A DNA stretch of 64,000 bases from Vibrio inusitatus (lineage in GTDB: Bacteria; Pseudomonadota; Gammaproteobacteria; Enterobacterales; Vibrionaceae): assembly GCA_024346935.1 (NCBI GenBank), contig AP024878.1, forward strand, positions 372,001 through 436,000, given 5' to 3'. This document shows positions 28,121 to 37,874 of the stretch, piece after piece (positions within the stretch are counted from its first letter, which is position 1; each line of letters begins with the position of its first letter). Position numbers and translations under genes: made by a program. The notes below the pieces were generated by a model. That model did no database searches. It saw only the letters and a list, made by a program, of their open reading frames with translations, and was not told the DNA's origin.

Positions 28121-28831
28121 TTACTGTTTGCTTGAATAGGCTCGAGCACCAAAAATGGCAGTGCCGATACGAACCATAGTGCTACCTGCTTCGATGGCGG
28201 CTTCCATATCACCGCTCATGCCCATAGATAAAGTATCTACTTGAGGATATTGGGCTTTAATTGCTTCAAACAAGTCTTTGAGTTGATTAAAGGCTTGTAG
28301 CTGTTCCTCATAACTTGCAACAGCTGCGGGTATGGACATTAATCCACGCAAACTGAGATTTGGTAGCGCTTCAATAGAAGAGGCTAACTCTAACGCTTGT
28401 TGAACGGGAATACCTGATTTGCTTGCCTCACCGCTGGTATTGACTTGGATGAGTACTTGCAATGGCCTTCTACCTTCAGGTCTCTGGTCATTAAGGCGCT
28501 GCGCAACTTTAGCTCTATCAATAGAGTGAACCCAGTCGAAGTTCTCACTAATAGGGCGTGTTTTATTGGATTGTATTGGTCCAATAAAGTGCCATTCTAT
28601 GTCGAAATCGCTATGATGTTCTTGAAAGTATTGGACTTTTTCAACACCTTCTTGCACGTAGTTCTCACCAAATTGGCGTTGACCTGCCCTACAAGCGTCT
28701 ACAATTGCATGGTTAGGCTTAGTTTTACTTACCGCAAGAAGTTGCACTGAATCAGTTGCGCGCCCAAACTTACGTTCAGACTCTTTAATCTGCTGATGAA
28801 TATGTTCTAAATTTGATTGGATTGTCTGCAT
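28121..28831 (-). CDS. yggS: PLP homeostasis protein YggS (PLPBP/COG0325)
   Basis: 236-aa TIM-barrel protein that binds pyridoxal phosphate and buffers its level. The PLP lysine is in LLAVSKTKPNHAI; the phosphate-binding end LSMGMSGDMEAAIEAGSTMVRIGTAIFG is intact. It is divergent from pilT with only 24 bp between start codons, so each promoter must lie within or very near the other gene's 5' end. Confidence 0.97.
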   Translation of the reverse strand: MQTIQSNLEHIHQQIKESERKFGRATDSVQLLAVSKTKPNHAIVDACRAGQRQFGENYVQEGVEKVQYFQEHHSDFDIEWHFIGPIQSNKTRPISENFDWVHSIDRAKVAQRLNDQRPEGRRPLQVLIQVNTSGEASKSGIPVQQALELASSIEALPNLSLRGLMSIPAAVASYEEQLQAFNQLKDLFEAIKAQYPQVDTLSMGMSGDMEAAIEAGSTMVRIGTAIFGARAYSSKQ

Positions 28832-28855
28832 AGTTTTGACTTAACAGGAAATTAT

Positions 28856-29902
28856 ATGGATATCACCGAATTGCTTCGCTTTAGTGTAAAGCATAATGCC
28901 TCAGATCTACATCTTTCATCAGGACTACCGCCAATGGTAAGGATTGATGGCGATGTGAGACGCTTGGAAATGCCAGAATTTAGTGAAGCTGAGGTGCATG
29001 AGCTTATCTTCGACATTATGGATGATGCACAGCGAAGTGAGTTTGAATCTAATCTAGAGTTAGACTTTTCAATTGAATTGGGTGGTGTGGGTCGATTTAG
29101 GGTCAACGCCTTTAATCAAAGCCGAGGTGCCTCTGCGGTGTTTCGAACCATCCCCACAACGATTCCAACTCTTGAAGAGCTTGATTGTCCGCCAATATTT
29201 GAAAAAATAGCTAATTACGAGAAAGGGCTAGTTTTAGTGACTGGACCTACCGGTTCGGGTAAATCAACCACCTTAGCTGCCATGGTTGACTACATTAATC
29301 GCCGTCAGAATAAACATATCTTAACCATTGAAGATCCTATTGAGTTTGTCCATCAAAGCTCAAAATGCCTGATCAATCAAAGGGAAGTGCATCGCGATAC
29401 ACATAGCTTTAAAGCAGCTCTTCGTTCAGCATTACGTGAAGACCCGGATGTGATTCTGGTAGGCGAGCTTCGTGACCAAGAAACCATAAGTCTTGCCCTT
29501 ACCGCAGCTGAAACAGGACACTTGGTTTTTGGCACTTTGCACACAAGCTCTGCGGCCAAAACCATAGATCGTATTATTGATGTATTCCCCGCAGGGGATA
29601 AAAATATGGTTCGCTCTATGCTGTCAGAATCATTACGTGCCGTTATCGCGCAAAAACTTCTAAAGCGTATCGGTGGAGGGCGAGTAGCATGTCATGAGAT
29701 CATGCTGGCGAACCCTGCTATTCGTAATCTTGTTCGGGAAGATAAGGTAGCGCAGATGTACTCAATTATCCAAACGGGTGCCGCTCAAGGCATGAGAACA
29801 ATGGAGCAGTCGGTAAATCAACTGATGCAACAGAATCTCGTTAGCAGAGAAGAAGCTGAGGCCAAAGTAGAAATACAGACTGGCTTAGGTACAGGCTTTT
29901 AA
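28856..29902 (+). CDS. pilT: Type IV pilus retraction ATPase PilT
   Basis: Powers pilus retraction and twitching. Start at ATG 28856 (MDITELLRFSVKHNASDLHLS) with AGGAAATT upstream, not the frame start at 28817. 348 aa. Walker A GPTGSGKSTTLAAM, Asp box EDPIEFVH, Walker B DPDVILVGELRD, His box TGHLVFGTLHT, and AIRNLVREDK near the C-terminal arm. Confidence 0.97.
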   Translation: MDITELLRFSVKHNASDLHLSSGLPPMVRIDGDVRRLEMPEFSEAEVHELIFDIMDDAQRSEFESNLELDFSIELGGVGRFRVNAFNQSRGASAVFRTIPTTIPTLEELDCPPIFEKIANYEKGLVLVTGPTGSGKSTTLAAMVDYINRRQNKHILTIEDPIEFVHQSSKCLINQREVHRDTHSFKAALRSALREDPDVILVGELRDQETISLALTAAETGHLVFGTLHTSSAAKTIDRIIDVFPAGDKNMVRSMLSESLRAVIAQKLLKRIGGGRVACHEIMLANPAIRNLVREDKVAQMYSIIQTGAAQGMRTMEQSVNQLMQQNLVSREEAEAKVEIQTGLGTGF

Positions 29903-29931
29903 TTGCTGGCGAAACAGAAAAGGGGAAGACC

Positions 29932-31035
29932 ATGGAATTAAAAGAACTGTTAGATGCGATGACAGAGCATAAGGCATCGGATCTCTATATCACCGTAGAT
30001 TCTCCTTGTATGTTTCGAGTAGATGGCGAGCTTCAGCCTTTTGGGGAAAAGCTACATCAGTCAGGGGTGACCGCTATCCTTGATAGCATTATGGATAACG
30101 ATAGGCGCAAAGAATATCGAGCCATTAGGGAGGCTAACTTTGCCATAGAAAGTGAATCTGGGCGCTTTAGGGTCAGTGCTTTCTTTCAGCGAGATCTGCC
30201 CGGTGCTGTTATTCGTCATATAGAAACCAATATTCCGTCTTTTGATGAGCTTGGCTTGCCTGATACGCTGAAAGAGTTGGCGATGGTAAAGCGTGGTTTA
30301 GTGCTGGTGGTTGGAGCGACAGGATCAGGAAAATCCACGACATTGGCAGCGATGGTCGGACATAGAAATCAGCATCAGCGAGGGCATATTCTTACGGTAG
30401 AAGACCCTATCGAGTTTGTGCATCAGCACCAAAAGAGCATAGTCACTCAGCGTGAGGTAGGGTTAGATACAGAAAGTTATGAAATTGCTCTCAAGAATTC
30501 ACTAAGACAAGCCCCTGATATGATTGTAATTGGTGAGATTCGAACACCAGAAACTATGCGCTATGCGATGACTTTTGCCGAAACAGGTCATCTGTGCGTC
30601 GCAACTTTACATGCCAATAATGCTAATCAAGCACTTGAACGAATATTACACTTAGTTCCTCAGGGTCAGCGAGAACATTTTTTATTAGATCTATCGCTTA
30701 ATTTGAAAGGGATCGTGGGTCAGCAATTACTTAAAGCAAAAGATGATACAGGGCGCCATGCTGCACTAGAGATCTTGCTAGTAACACCAAGAGCTTCGGA
30801 TCTTGTTCGCCAAGGAGAGATCGCTGAGATCAAGAACTACATGACAAAAACCAAGCAAGTAGGGATCTGCACCTTTGATCAGTCTCTATTTGACTTGGTA
30901 ATAGAAGGTAAGGTCACTGAAGAAGAAGCGTTGCGAAGCGCAGATTCCGCAAACGATCTGCGCTTAATGCTTAAAAATCATCAAGGAACGAGCAGTAGTG
31001 GTCCGTTAGATGATATTAAAATTGATATGGGGTGA
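29932..31035 (+). CDS. pilU: PilT-like ATPase PilU
   Basis: Accessory retraction ATPase working with PilT. 367 aa. Walker A GATGSGKSTTLAAM, EDPIEFVHQHQKS, Walker B APDMIVIGEIRT, TGHLCVATLHANN. AAAAGGGGAAG lies just before the ATG. 29 bp after pilT in one operon; its stop is 3 bp from the convergent ruvX stop. Confidence 0.97.
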   Translation: MELKELLDAMTEHKASDLYITVDSPCMFRVDGELQPFGEKLHQSGVTAILDSIMDNDRRKEYRAIREANFAIESESGRFRVSAFFQRDLPGAVIRHIETNIPSFDELGLPDTLKELAMVKRGLVLVVGATGSGKSTTLAAMVGHRNQHQRGHILTVEDPIEFVHQHQKSIVTQREVGLDTESYEIALKNSLRQAPDMIVIGEIRTPETMRYAMTFAETGHLCVATLHANNANQALERILHLVPQGQREHFLLDLSLNLKGIVGQQLLKAKDDTGRHAALEILLVTPRASDLVRQGEIAEIKNYMTKTKQVGICTFDQSLFDLVIEGKVTEEEALRSADSANDLRLMLKNHQGTSSSGPLDDIKIDMG

Positions 31036-31038
31036 GAG

Positions 31039-31464
31039 TCACTCGCCCCATTGGCTTTCGAACCAACTTTCTAAGATGACCACTGCAGATTGACAGTCAA
31101 TATTGCCCTTACTTAGGGCTTTATAGCCACCCATAGCGAATAGATCTGCTCTCGCTTCAGTAGTAGAAAGCCTCTCGTCATGGAGTTCTACTTGTACCCC
31201 AAATCGGCCATGAATTCGCTGAGCAAATTTCTTTGCTCTTGGGGTGATGGTCTGTAGGTCTTTACCATGCAGATCTGTTGGCAACCCAACAACCACAAGA
31301 TCGGGTTTCCATTCCTCTAGCTGTGCGCCAATATCATCCCAATGTGGGATGCCATCTTTCGCCTTAAATGCTTTTAGAGGAGTGGCGGTGCCTGTTACAT
31401 CTTGTCCGATGGCGCTACCAATGCTCTTGGTGCCGTAATCAAACGCCATAATGGTTCTACTCAT
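31039..31464 (-). CDS. ruvX: Putative pre-16S rRNA nuclease / Holliday junction resolvase-like YqgF
   Basis: 141-aa RNase H-fold protein. [39 protein letters not shown] and [13 protein letters not shown] carry the conserved acidic residues. The start overlaps the yqgE stop as ATGA, indicating coupled translation. Confidence 0.95.
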   Translation of the reverse strand: MSRTIMAFDYGTKSIGSAIGQDVTGTATPLKAFKAKDGIPHWDDIGAQLEEWKPDLVVVGLPTDLHGKDLQTITPRAKKFAQRIHGRFGVQVELHDERLSTTEARADLFAMGGYKALSKGNIDCQSAVVILESWFESQWGE

Positions 31465-32021
31465 GCATGTCCTGCTTGTGTTGATAATTGAGATGCATCT
31501 ATACCGAGCGACTGAACTGCGCTAGCCCAGCGTTCTTGTACTGGTGTGGTAAAGATAATATTGGGGTCGGCTTCCATAGTTAGCCAAGAGTTTTCTGCCA
31601 ACTCATTTTCCAGTTGGCCAGCCTCCCAACCCGAATAGCCAAGTGTGACAAGGTATTGATCTGGTTCTTCTTGGGTACCTAATACTGACAATATATCCTT
31701 AGATGTAGTCATAGTTAGGCCATTGGCCATTTCTATACTGGATTGATATCTGCCTTTGGATTGATGAAGAATAAAACCACGATCTTCTGCGACAGGGCCA
31801 CCATTATGCACAGGTTGCTTTAGACTATCACCGGCTTGGATATGTTCTGACTTCAGTTCTACCTGCTTCAACATACCACCAACAGTGATGTCGATAGGGG
31901 CGTTGATCATAATACCCATAGCGCCATTTTCATTGTGCTCGCAGATATAGATAACAGAGCGCTTGAAATAGGGGTCTTGCATTGATGGCATGGCAACTAA
32001 AAAGTGATTAGTAAGATTCAT
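31461..32021 (-). CDS. yqgE: YqgE/AlgH family protein
   Basis: 186 aa, complete. [56 protein letters not shown] and [18 protein letters not shown] define the UPF0301 family. The biochemical role is not settled. Sits between gshB and ruvX as in most gamma-proteobacteria. Confidence 0.95.
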   Translation of the reverse strand: MNLTNHFLVAMPSMQDPYFKRSVIYICEHNENGAMGIMINAPIDITVGGMLKQVELKSEHIQAGDSLKQPVHNGGPVAEDRGFILHQSKGRYQSSIEMANGLTMTTSKDILSVLGTQEEPDQYLVTLGYSGWEAGQLENELAENSWLTMEADPNIIFTTPVQERWASAVQSLGIDASQLSTQAGHA

Positions 32022-32034
32022 GCGCTACCTCCGA

Positions 32035-32060
32035 AAACAAGCCACCGCACTGCGGTGGCT
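32035..32060 (-). terminator. Hairpin between gshB and yqgE
   Basis: AGCCACCGCA/TGCGGTGGCT is a near-perfect 10-bp inverted repeat around one base, followed on the minus strand by TGTTTTC. It is a likely partial terminator. Confidence 0.6.
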
Positions 32061-32088
32061 GCGAGTTATGCTCTGACGTGCCTTTGAG

Positions 32089-33036
32089 CTACTTGTTAAT
32101 GCGTCTCTCAATTGCGTCCATCAGTTTACCCGTGATTGAAATACCAAACTCAGTTTCAATCTCAACAATACAGGTTGGGCTAGTGACATTAATTTCAGTC
32201 ACTTTGTCGCCGATTACGTCTAGACCAACAAAGATCAACCCTTTCTCTTTAAGTGTAGGACCTATCGCATTTGCTATCGCAAAATCAGTTTCACTTAAAG
32301 GACGAGCTTCGCCGCGTCCGCCAGCCGCCAAGTTGCCACGAGTCTCGCCTTTTGCTGGAATACGGGCTAGGCAGAATGGCATCGGTTCACCATCAACGAT
32401 CAAAATACGCTTATCACCATTGCTGATGTCAGGCACAAATGCTTGTGCCATTGCGTAATTTTGTCCGTGATTTGTCAATGTTTCTATGATGACTGATACG
32501 TTTGGATCGCCGTCTTTTACACGGAAGATAGATGCGCCGCCCATACCATCTAGTGGTTTAAGGATCACATCGCCATGTTCTTGTTGAAAGGCTTTTATCT
32601 TCTCAGCTTTACGCGTCACAATAGTGGTCGGGGTCATATCTGCAAACCAAGCTGTGTATAGCTTTTCGTTACAATCGCGCAGGCTTTGAGGCTTATTGAC
32701 GATGAGTGTGCCTTCAACCTCAGCGCGCTCTAGAATATAGGTTGCGTAAATATACTCAGTATCAAACGGAGGATCTTTACGCATCAATACAGCGTCCAAC
32801 TCCGAGAGTTTGATGGTTTGCTCTGAAAGGAATTCATACCAAGAATCGGCATTCTTCTCGACCCTTAGAGTTTTCGTATCAGCTACTGCTACACCTTGAT
32901 CTAGGTGTAGATCGTTCATTTCCATGTAGTGAAGCTCGTAGCCACGCTTTTGGGCCTCGAGTAGCATGGCAAAACTTGAATCTTTCTTGATGTTGATGGA
33001 CGAGATAGGGTCCATCACTATGCCGATCTTGATCAT
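32089..33036 (-). CDS. gshB: Glutathione synthetase
   Basis: Ligates glycine to gamma-glutamylcysteine. 315 aa, prokaryotic-type length. N-terminal IGIVMDPISSINIKKDSSFAML; ATP-grasp loop DGMGGASIFRVKDGD; metal-binding KRILIVDGEPMPFCLARIPAKGETRGNLAAGG; C-terminal EINVTSPTCI. Ten bp after rsmE. Confidence 0.97.
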   Translation of the reverse strand: MIKIGIVMDPISSINIKKDSSFAMLLEAQKRGYELHYMEMNDLHLDQGVAVADTKTLRVEKNADSWYEFLSEQTIKLSELDAVLMRKDPPFDTEYIYATYILERAEVEGTLIVNKPQSLRDCNEKLYTAWFADMTPTTIVTRKAEKIKAFQQEHGDVILKPLDGMGGASIFRVKDGDPNVSVIIETLTNHGQNYAMAQAFVPDISNGDKRILIVDGEPMPFCLARIPAKGETRGNLAAGGRGEARPLSETDFAIANAIGPTLKEKGLIFVGLDVIGDKVTEINVTSPTCIVEIETEFGISITGKLMDAIERRINK

Positions 33037-33045
33037 TTATTTCTC

Positions 33046-33777
33046 CTAGCCAAGATCGCCAAAGCGAACTTGAAGTGCGGTAATTGCGGTAAGGGCTGCT
33101 GTTTCTGTTCTGAGAACACGCGGCCCTAACAGTGTTTGTTCGAAGTTATGCTCAGTGGTCATATCAATTTCAGAGCTAGATAGCCCACCTTCAGGACCAA
33201 TCAATAACTTAACGTGCTTGATTGGCTGTGGAAGGGTATTAATAGAGTAAGGGGCTCTAGGGTGAAGGTTGAGCTTAAGACCTTGGTACTCTTCGCTACA
33301 CCATTCTTCTAATTGCATGACGGGTCTAATCAGTGGGACGGTATTACGACCACTTTGCTCACAAGCTGCAATGGCGATTTTTTGCCACTGCATGAGTTTC
33401 TTCTCAAATCGTTTGGTATCAAGTTTAACGCCACAACGCTCAGAAATAAGAGGAGTAATCGTATTGACGCCAAGTTCCACCGACTTTTGAATAGTGAACT
33501 CCATCTTATCGCCTCGAGAAACGACTTGTCCTAGATGGATATCGAGTGGTGATTCGACACTGTGTTGATGAGAATTTGTTATCTCAACCGCGACATTTTT
33601 CTTAGAAACCTCTGTAATAACAGCGGAATACTCTACATCGCTGCCATCAAACAAGGTAACGGCTTGTCCTATCTGCATTCTTAATACACGACCAATGTGC
33701 CCTGCGGCATCATCACATAACTGGACATGTGTGGCTGAAGACAAAGACTCAGGATGATATATCCTTGGTGTACGCAT
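33046..33777 (-). CDS. rsmE: 16S rRNA (uracil(1498)-N(3))-methyltransferase
   Basis: SPOUT-class methyltransferase for U1498 of 16S rRNA. 243 aa. N-terminal PUA-like domain ([15 protein letters not shown]); knot motifs [15 protein letters not shown] and [16 protein letters not shown]. First gene of rsmE-gshB-yqgE-ruvX. Confidence 0.96.
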   Translation of the reverse strand: MRTPRIYHPESLSSATHVQLCDDAAGHIGRVLRMQIGQAVTLFDGSDVEYSAVITEVSKKNVAVEITNSHQHSVESPLDIHLGQVVSRGDKMEFTIQKSVELGVNTITPLISERCGVKLDTKRFEKKLMQWQKIAIAACEQSGRNTVPLIRPVMQLEEWCSEEYQGLKLNLHPRAPYSINTLPQPIKHVKLLIGPEGGLSSSEIDMTTEHNFEQTLLGPRVLRTETAALTAITALQVRFGDLG

Positions 33778-33871
33778 TAAATTCTTACCCGTAACTAACT
33801 GAACTCACTAAATATGGTTGCTATGGTAGCAAATAACAAGAGGCGTGGCTTAGTCTGATAGAGATGAATTT

Positions 33872-34567
33872 TTAGTGGCTACATGCTTGCTCAACGAATG
33901 AGTTTGAATTGCCTTGCGCTTCAGAGATCAATTGATTGCGTTGACACTCCCAGTCAGTCACTGCATAGGTTTTGTTCCACGCTTGCATTAGCTTAATTTG
34001 CTGTTCTGATAGGGTGATGGGATATTGCTTTTCCATATATAGATAAGTACGAGCAATAGCACCTCGAGATTGTTCGGGTGGCATAGCCTTGTCATCTTTA
34101 AAGCTTATCTGCATTTGGCATTGGCCATAACTAACTCCGCGTTCTCCATTCCATTGGTTGAAATCAAAATTCGAACGATCACCATTTACCTCGCCAATAG
34201 CAGGGACTAGATTGTGGAGATCGGCTTCCATTTCTTTGTAGATAGGATCGCTTTTGGTGCAGTTCGAACGGCCACCTTCTTGCCAACATTGTCTTTGTTT
34301 ACCTAGGTGTGCAGCAGGAACGACATGTTCCCACTCAATACGGTTTGCGCGTCGCTCTTGCTTGCGGACTTGGTAGCCACAATCAGCAAGTAGTGGTGTA
34401 CCCTTTTTTCCTTGCCAATCTATCTTACATCCACAGTAAAAGGATTGTGGGTGTTGCTGATAGATGCCAACGGCAAGTTGCTTAGACTTATAAAAGGATT
34501 GCGGTTTAGCATTAACCGATGCAGAAATAAGTACTAGGCTGATAATTGGAAAAATAAAGCGTATCAA
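33872..34567 (-). CDS. endA: Endonuclease I, secreted or periplasmic (Dns/EndA)
   Basis: 231-aa nonspecific nuclease with signal peptide [20 protein letters not shown]. The active-site region [14 protein letters not shown] and the metal site [20 protein letters not shown] are intact, as are the many Cys for disulfides ([22 protein letters not shown]). The homologous Dns in Vibrio cholerae limits natural transformation and is regulated by quorum sensing. Follows sprT. Confidence 0.95.
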   Translation of the reverse strand: MIRFIFPIISLVLISASVNAKPQSFYKSKQLAVGIYQQHPQSFYCGCKIDWQGKKGTPLLADCGYQVRKQERRANRIEWEHVVPAAHLGKQRQCWQEGGRSNCTKSDPIYKEMEADLHNLVPAIGEVNGDRSNFDFNQWNGERGVSYGQCQMQISFKDDKAMPPEQSRGAIARTYLYMEKQYPITLSEQQIKLMQAWNKTYAVTDWECQRNQLISEAQGNSNSFVEQACSH

Positions 34568-34699
34568 GAATAAACAACGTCAAGTGAGCGGAAACAGAGG
34601 GTAGAGTAGCGATTTTTAGATAAATTGACCAGATTTTGTTCAGCTAAGTATGACGATGCTTTTATTGAACGAGTTGCTCGCTCTAGAAAGAAGCGTCGA

Positions 34700-35194
34700 T
34701 TAGCTGAGCTGCTTGCCTGTGAAAACCAACCCATTACCACAACTACGACAGGTATATTGATTCTCTTTGCGTAAGACTTTGTTGTGACGGCGAATAGAGA
34801 GAGGGTAGTTACGACAAGCACATTGATATTCAAAGGTCTTACCTTGCACGGAGCTAACATCCATTGTGTGGGTTCGCTCAGGCTTAATACTAAACACTTT
34901 AACCATCACGTATTGCCATTCCTTGCCATGAGGCTTAACTCTTCCAAACACCTGATAGGTGATTAGGTGTGCTAGTTCGTGTGGTAGTACCTCATCTATA
35001 AATTTTTGTTGGTTCTCAGAAAACAGTACTTTATTTAGTTTGATGATATTGAGTTGTAGCAATGCTTTTCCTGCTGCTTTCCCTCGCATATCGACTTCGA
35101 CTTTGGGCATTGGAAAGCTTCGTTGAAAGTGCTTACTTGCAACGTCTATCAGTAGTGCTGTTTTCTTGGACAATTGATATTGATTCGGAGTCAT
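34700..35194 (-). CDS. sprT: SprT family zinc metalloprotease-like protein
   Basis: 164 aa. Zincin motif LPHELAHLITYQ (HExxH) and a C-terminal zinc-ribbon-like pair of Cys motifs (CAC and CRSC). Related to SprT/Spartan, which act on DNA-protein cross-links in eukaryotes; the bacterial role is unclear. Upstream of endA, with a 130-bp gap holding no further feature. Confidence 0.93.
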   Translation of the reverse strand: MTPNQYQLSKKTALLIDVASKHFQRSFPMPKVEVDMRGKAAGKALLQLNIIKLNKVLFSENQQKFIDEVLPHELAHLITYQVFGRVKPHGKEWQYVMVKVFSIKPERTHTMDVSSVQGKTFEYQCACRNYPLSIRRHNKVLRKENQYTCRSCGNGLVFTGKQLS

Positions 35195-35272
35195 TGGATC
35201 TAGTTTACTACCTGATTATGCAAGCACTCTAGCGTAATCTGCTTATACAAAAAAGAGGCAAAAATTGAGATG

Positions 35273-35295
35273 AAAAAGGGAAGCGAATGCTTCCC
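35273..35295 (-). terminator. Terminator after the DUF2189 gene
   Basis: GGGAAGC / GCTTCCC with a GAAT loop; TTTTT follows on the minus strand. Confidence 0.88.
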
Positions 35296-35313
35296 TAGTA
35301 GAGATTGGTTAGA

Positions 35314-36108
35314 TTAGTGCTTCTTTTGAATGGTTGCGTGATAGGCATGCCATGTGCCATAACCAAGAATTGGCATTGTTACTATCATGCCAATACCGTA
35401 AGTGGCAAAACCTATCAATACGCCACCACAAATCATCGCAGCCCAAACTAGCATTGGTCCTGGGTTACGGAGAACAGCGTGAAAGCTGGTAAATACCGCT
35501 GTCATTATATCGACTCTACGCTCTAACATCAGCGGCATTGAGAAAACTGAAATGCTAAATACAACGGATGCCAAGATGAAGCCTGCGATTGAACCCGTAA
35601 TAAGGAACGGCGCAAACTCAATAATGCTAGCACCTTCAACAGAAGGGTAAAGAGCGTGCAGTAATGCCGCTACTCTCATCCAAAAAATCATTGCTACTAC
35701 TAAAAGGACGGCAAAACTCCATTGTGATGTTGAGTTGCGCCCAATGGCCTTCATTGAATGAAGTAAGCTTGGCTGTTTTCCTCGTTCTCTCGCCCAACTA
35801 GCATCGTATAAACCCAGAGCAAGGAAGGGGCCAATTAACATGTATACGATAAGGGCTGGGAGTATCACTAGGTGTGAATGATTCCCTTGTAGATAGATAA
35901 GCCCAACAATACCAGCGGCAGCAGCGGCAAAGCAAACTCCGTAGAAAAGGCTGATTAGTGGAGACTTAACAAAATCATTAAGCCCCAAAGATAACCACTG
36001 GAATGGGTCGCTAATGGTGATTTTTTTGCATGGCAGTGTCTTTGCATAATCACTGTCTTTGACTTCCGTTGTTTTCTGGAAATCATCTTCATCGTATGTA
36101 CGAGGCAT
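35314..36108 (-). CDS. DUF2189 family integral membrane protein
   Basis: 264 aa. A hydrophilic N-terminus (about 1-45) with ISDPFQWLSLGLNDFVKSP, the DUF2189 entry motif, is followed by about six membrane helices (to residue 255). Similar proteins are annotated as cytochrome c oxidase subunit I-like without heme ligands. The function is unknown. It lies alone between sprT and metK with its own terminator. Confidence 0.85.
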   Translation of the reverse strand: MPRTYDEDDFQKTTEVKDSDYAKTLPCKKITISDPFQWLSLGLNDFVKSPLISLFYGVCFAAAAAGIVGLIYLQGNHSHLVILPALIVYMLIGPFLALGLYDASWARERGKQPSLLHSMKAIGRNSTSQWSFAVLLVVAMIFWMRVAALLHALYPSVEGASIIEFAPFLITGSIAGFILASVVFSISVFSMPLMLERRVDIMTAVFTSFHAVLRNPGPMLVWAAMICGGVLIGFATYGIGMIVTMPILGYGTWHAYHATIQKKH

Positions 36109-36327
36109 GGTAATCCTCCTGATTCTGTCCCGTAATGTTTACCCTCGATGTATAGAGCAGCGCATCTCTAATAGAAAGATCAAGGGAGTTTGCCTGTTAT
36201 AAATACGATCCTCTTGCTAAAAAAGTCGATCTATTTAACAGTTTTTTAACTTTTATAACTATCGCCTTGGATGGAGTTAATTACAAACTTTGTGCGGAAA
36301 TTAATCAGAAGGAGGTAGATTTGAAGC

Positions 36328-36357
36328 AAAAAAAACCTCAGCACAATGGCTGAGGTC
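36328..36357 (-). terminator. metK terminator
   Basis: ACCTCAGC / GCTGAGGT stem with a T-run of eight on the minus strand, 20-50 nt after the metK stop. Confidence 0.9.
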
Positions 36358-36378
36358 TTAGCAATAAAGTTTTTAAGC

Positions 36379-37533
36379 TTACTTGATGCCAGCAAAATCT
36401 TTAAGGATTGCAGCTTTATCTGTTGCTTCCCATGGGAACTCTTCGCGACCAAAGTGGCCGTATGCAGCAGTTTTCTTGTAGATAGGCTGAAGTAGATTCA
36501 GCATTTCTTGCAGACCGTATGGACGCAGGTCGAAGTTTTGACGCACTGCTTCAATGATGATGTCGTGAGCAACTTTCTCAGTACCAAACGTTTCAACCAT
36601 GATAGATGTTGGATCAGCAACACCGATAGCGTAAGACAGCTGAATCTCACAACGGTCAGCCATACCCGCAGCCACGATGTTTTTCGCAACGTAACGAGCT
36701 GCGTAAGCTGCAGAACGGTCAACTTTTGATGGATCTTTTCCAGAGAAAGCACCGCCACCGTGGCGAGCTGCGCCGCCGTAGGTATCAACGATGATTTTAC
36801 GACCCGTTAGACCACAATCACCCATTGGGCCACCGATTACGAAACGGCCTGTTGGGTTGATGAAAAAGTTAGTGTCTTTGTTAATCCACTCAGCAGGAAG
36901 TACTGGCTTGATGATTTCTTCCATTACCGCTTCACGTAGATCAGGTGTCGTTACTGAATCACAGTGTTGAGTTGAAAGTACCACTGCATCGATACCAACG
37001 ATCGACCCTTGGTCGTACTGGAACGTTACCTGAGATTTAGCATCTGGACGAAGGAAGTCTAGCTTGCCACTTTTACGAACTTCAGCTTGCTTCTTAACAA
37101 GTAAGTGAGAGTAAGTAATTGGAGCTGGCATTAGGATTGGCGTTTCGTTAGTTGCGTAACCAAACATGATACCTTGGTCGCCAGCGCCTTGATCTTTAGG
37201 GTCTGCTTTATCAACACCTTGGTTGATGTCTGGAGACTGCTTACCGATGGTATTTAGTACAGCACAAGAGTCTGCATCAAAACCCATGTCAGAGTGCACG
37301 TAGCCGATTTCACGTACTGTCTCACGAGTAATTTCTTCGATATCAACCCAAGCAGAGGTAGTGACTTCACCGCCTACCATTACCATGCCTGTTTTCACGT
37401 AGGTTTCACAAGCAACGCGAGCTTTTGGGTCTTGCTCAAGAATTGCATCTAGAACCGCATCAGAGATTTGGTCTGCGATTTTATCTGGATGACCTTCTGA
37501 TACTGACTCAGAAGTAAACAGGTGCTTAGCCAT
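36379..37533 (-). CDS. metK: S-adenosylmethionine synthetase
   Basis: Makes SAM from methionine and ATP. 384 aa, as in E. coli. [56 protein letters not shown] and [19 protein letters not shown] carry the ATP and metal sites. MetJ-box-like sequences upstream indicate repression by SAM-MetJ. Divergent from tkt. Confidence 0.98.
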   Translation of the reverse strand: MAKHLFTSESVSEGHPDKIADQISDAVLDAILEQDPKARVACETYVKTGMVMVGGEVTTSAWVDIEEITRETVREIGYVHSDMGFDADSCAVLNTIGKQSPDINQGVDKADPKDQGAGDQGIMFGYATNETPILMPAPITYSHLLVKKQAEVRKSGKLDFLRPDAKSQVTFQYDQGSIVGIDAVVLSTQHCDSVTTPDLREAVMEEIIKPVLPAEWINKDTNFFINPTGRFVIGGPMGDCGLTGRKIIVDTYGGAARHGGGAFSGKDPSKVDRSAAYAARYVAKNIVAAGMADRCEIQLSYAIGVADPTSIMVETFGTEKVAHDIIIEAVRQNFDLRPYGLQEMLNLLQPIYKKTAAYGHFGREEFPWEATDKAAILKDFAGIK

Positions 37534-37609
37534 GATGGGCTCCCTTATTTCTTAGTTAAGAAAAGACGCATCTTGGCGTCTTTTGAATCGTACTGTTTAG
37601 TAGGTGTTT

Positions 37610-37633
37610 CTACTTCTAGACGTCTATTCTAAT
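37610..37633 (-). promoter_or_regulatory. MetJ operator (met boxes) upstream of metK
   Basis: A perfect met box AGACGTCT at 37618-37625 with a partial 8-mer box on its left (CTACTTCT, 5 of 8). A further pair, AGACGCAT and GGCGTCTT, lies at 37564-37582 in the inverted repeat AAAAGACGC/GCGTCTTTT. MetJ binds tandem 8-bp boxes in gamma-proteobacteria. Confidence 0.75.
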
Positions 37634-37808
37634 TTTGAATGTGTGAAATACAAGCTTTTTTACGATTTAAGTGAGCCAAACGTTTGCGCTAGGTCACATA
37701 AGTTTTTAATGAAAATAGTGAGATGTTAAACAAATTAATCTCTCATAGTTTGAATTTTGCTCGGGAAAGAGTTTGCAGTAATAGAGGTGCTTTGCGACAA
37801 TAACGACG

Positions 37809-37827
37809 CCCAACACCCTCTGTTGGG
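37809..37827 (+). other. Hairpin in the tkt upstream/leader region
   Basis: CCCAACA (37809-37815), loop CCCTC, TGTTGGG (37821-37827): a perfect 7-bp stem 48 bp before the tkt start, with no T-run. It may be a leader structure. The rest of the 341-bp metK-tkt gap holds only the met boxes and no gene. Confidence 0.4.
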
Positions 37828-37874
37828 ATTCAGGACTTATTTTTAATAAATTGCTTATGCATTCAGGAGCAGAC

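Noticed and set aside
34564..34860. 98-aa minus-strand ORF between endA and sprT
   Set aside because: Mostly overlaps the sprT C-terminus in another frame, without its own ribosome site.
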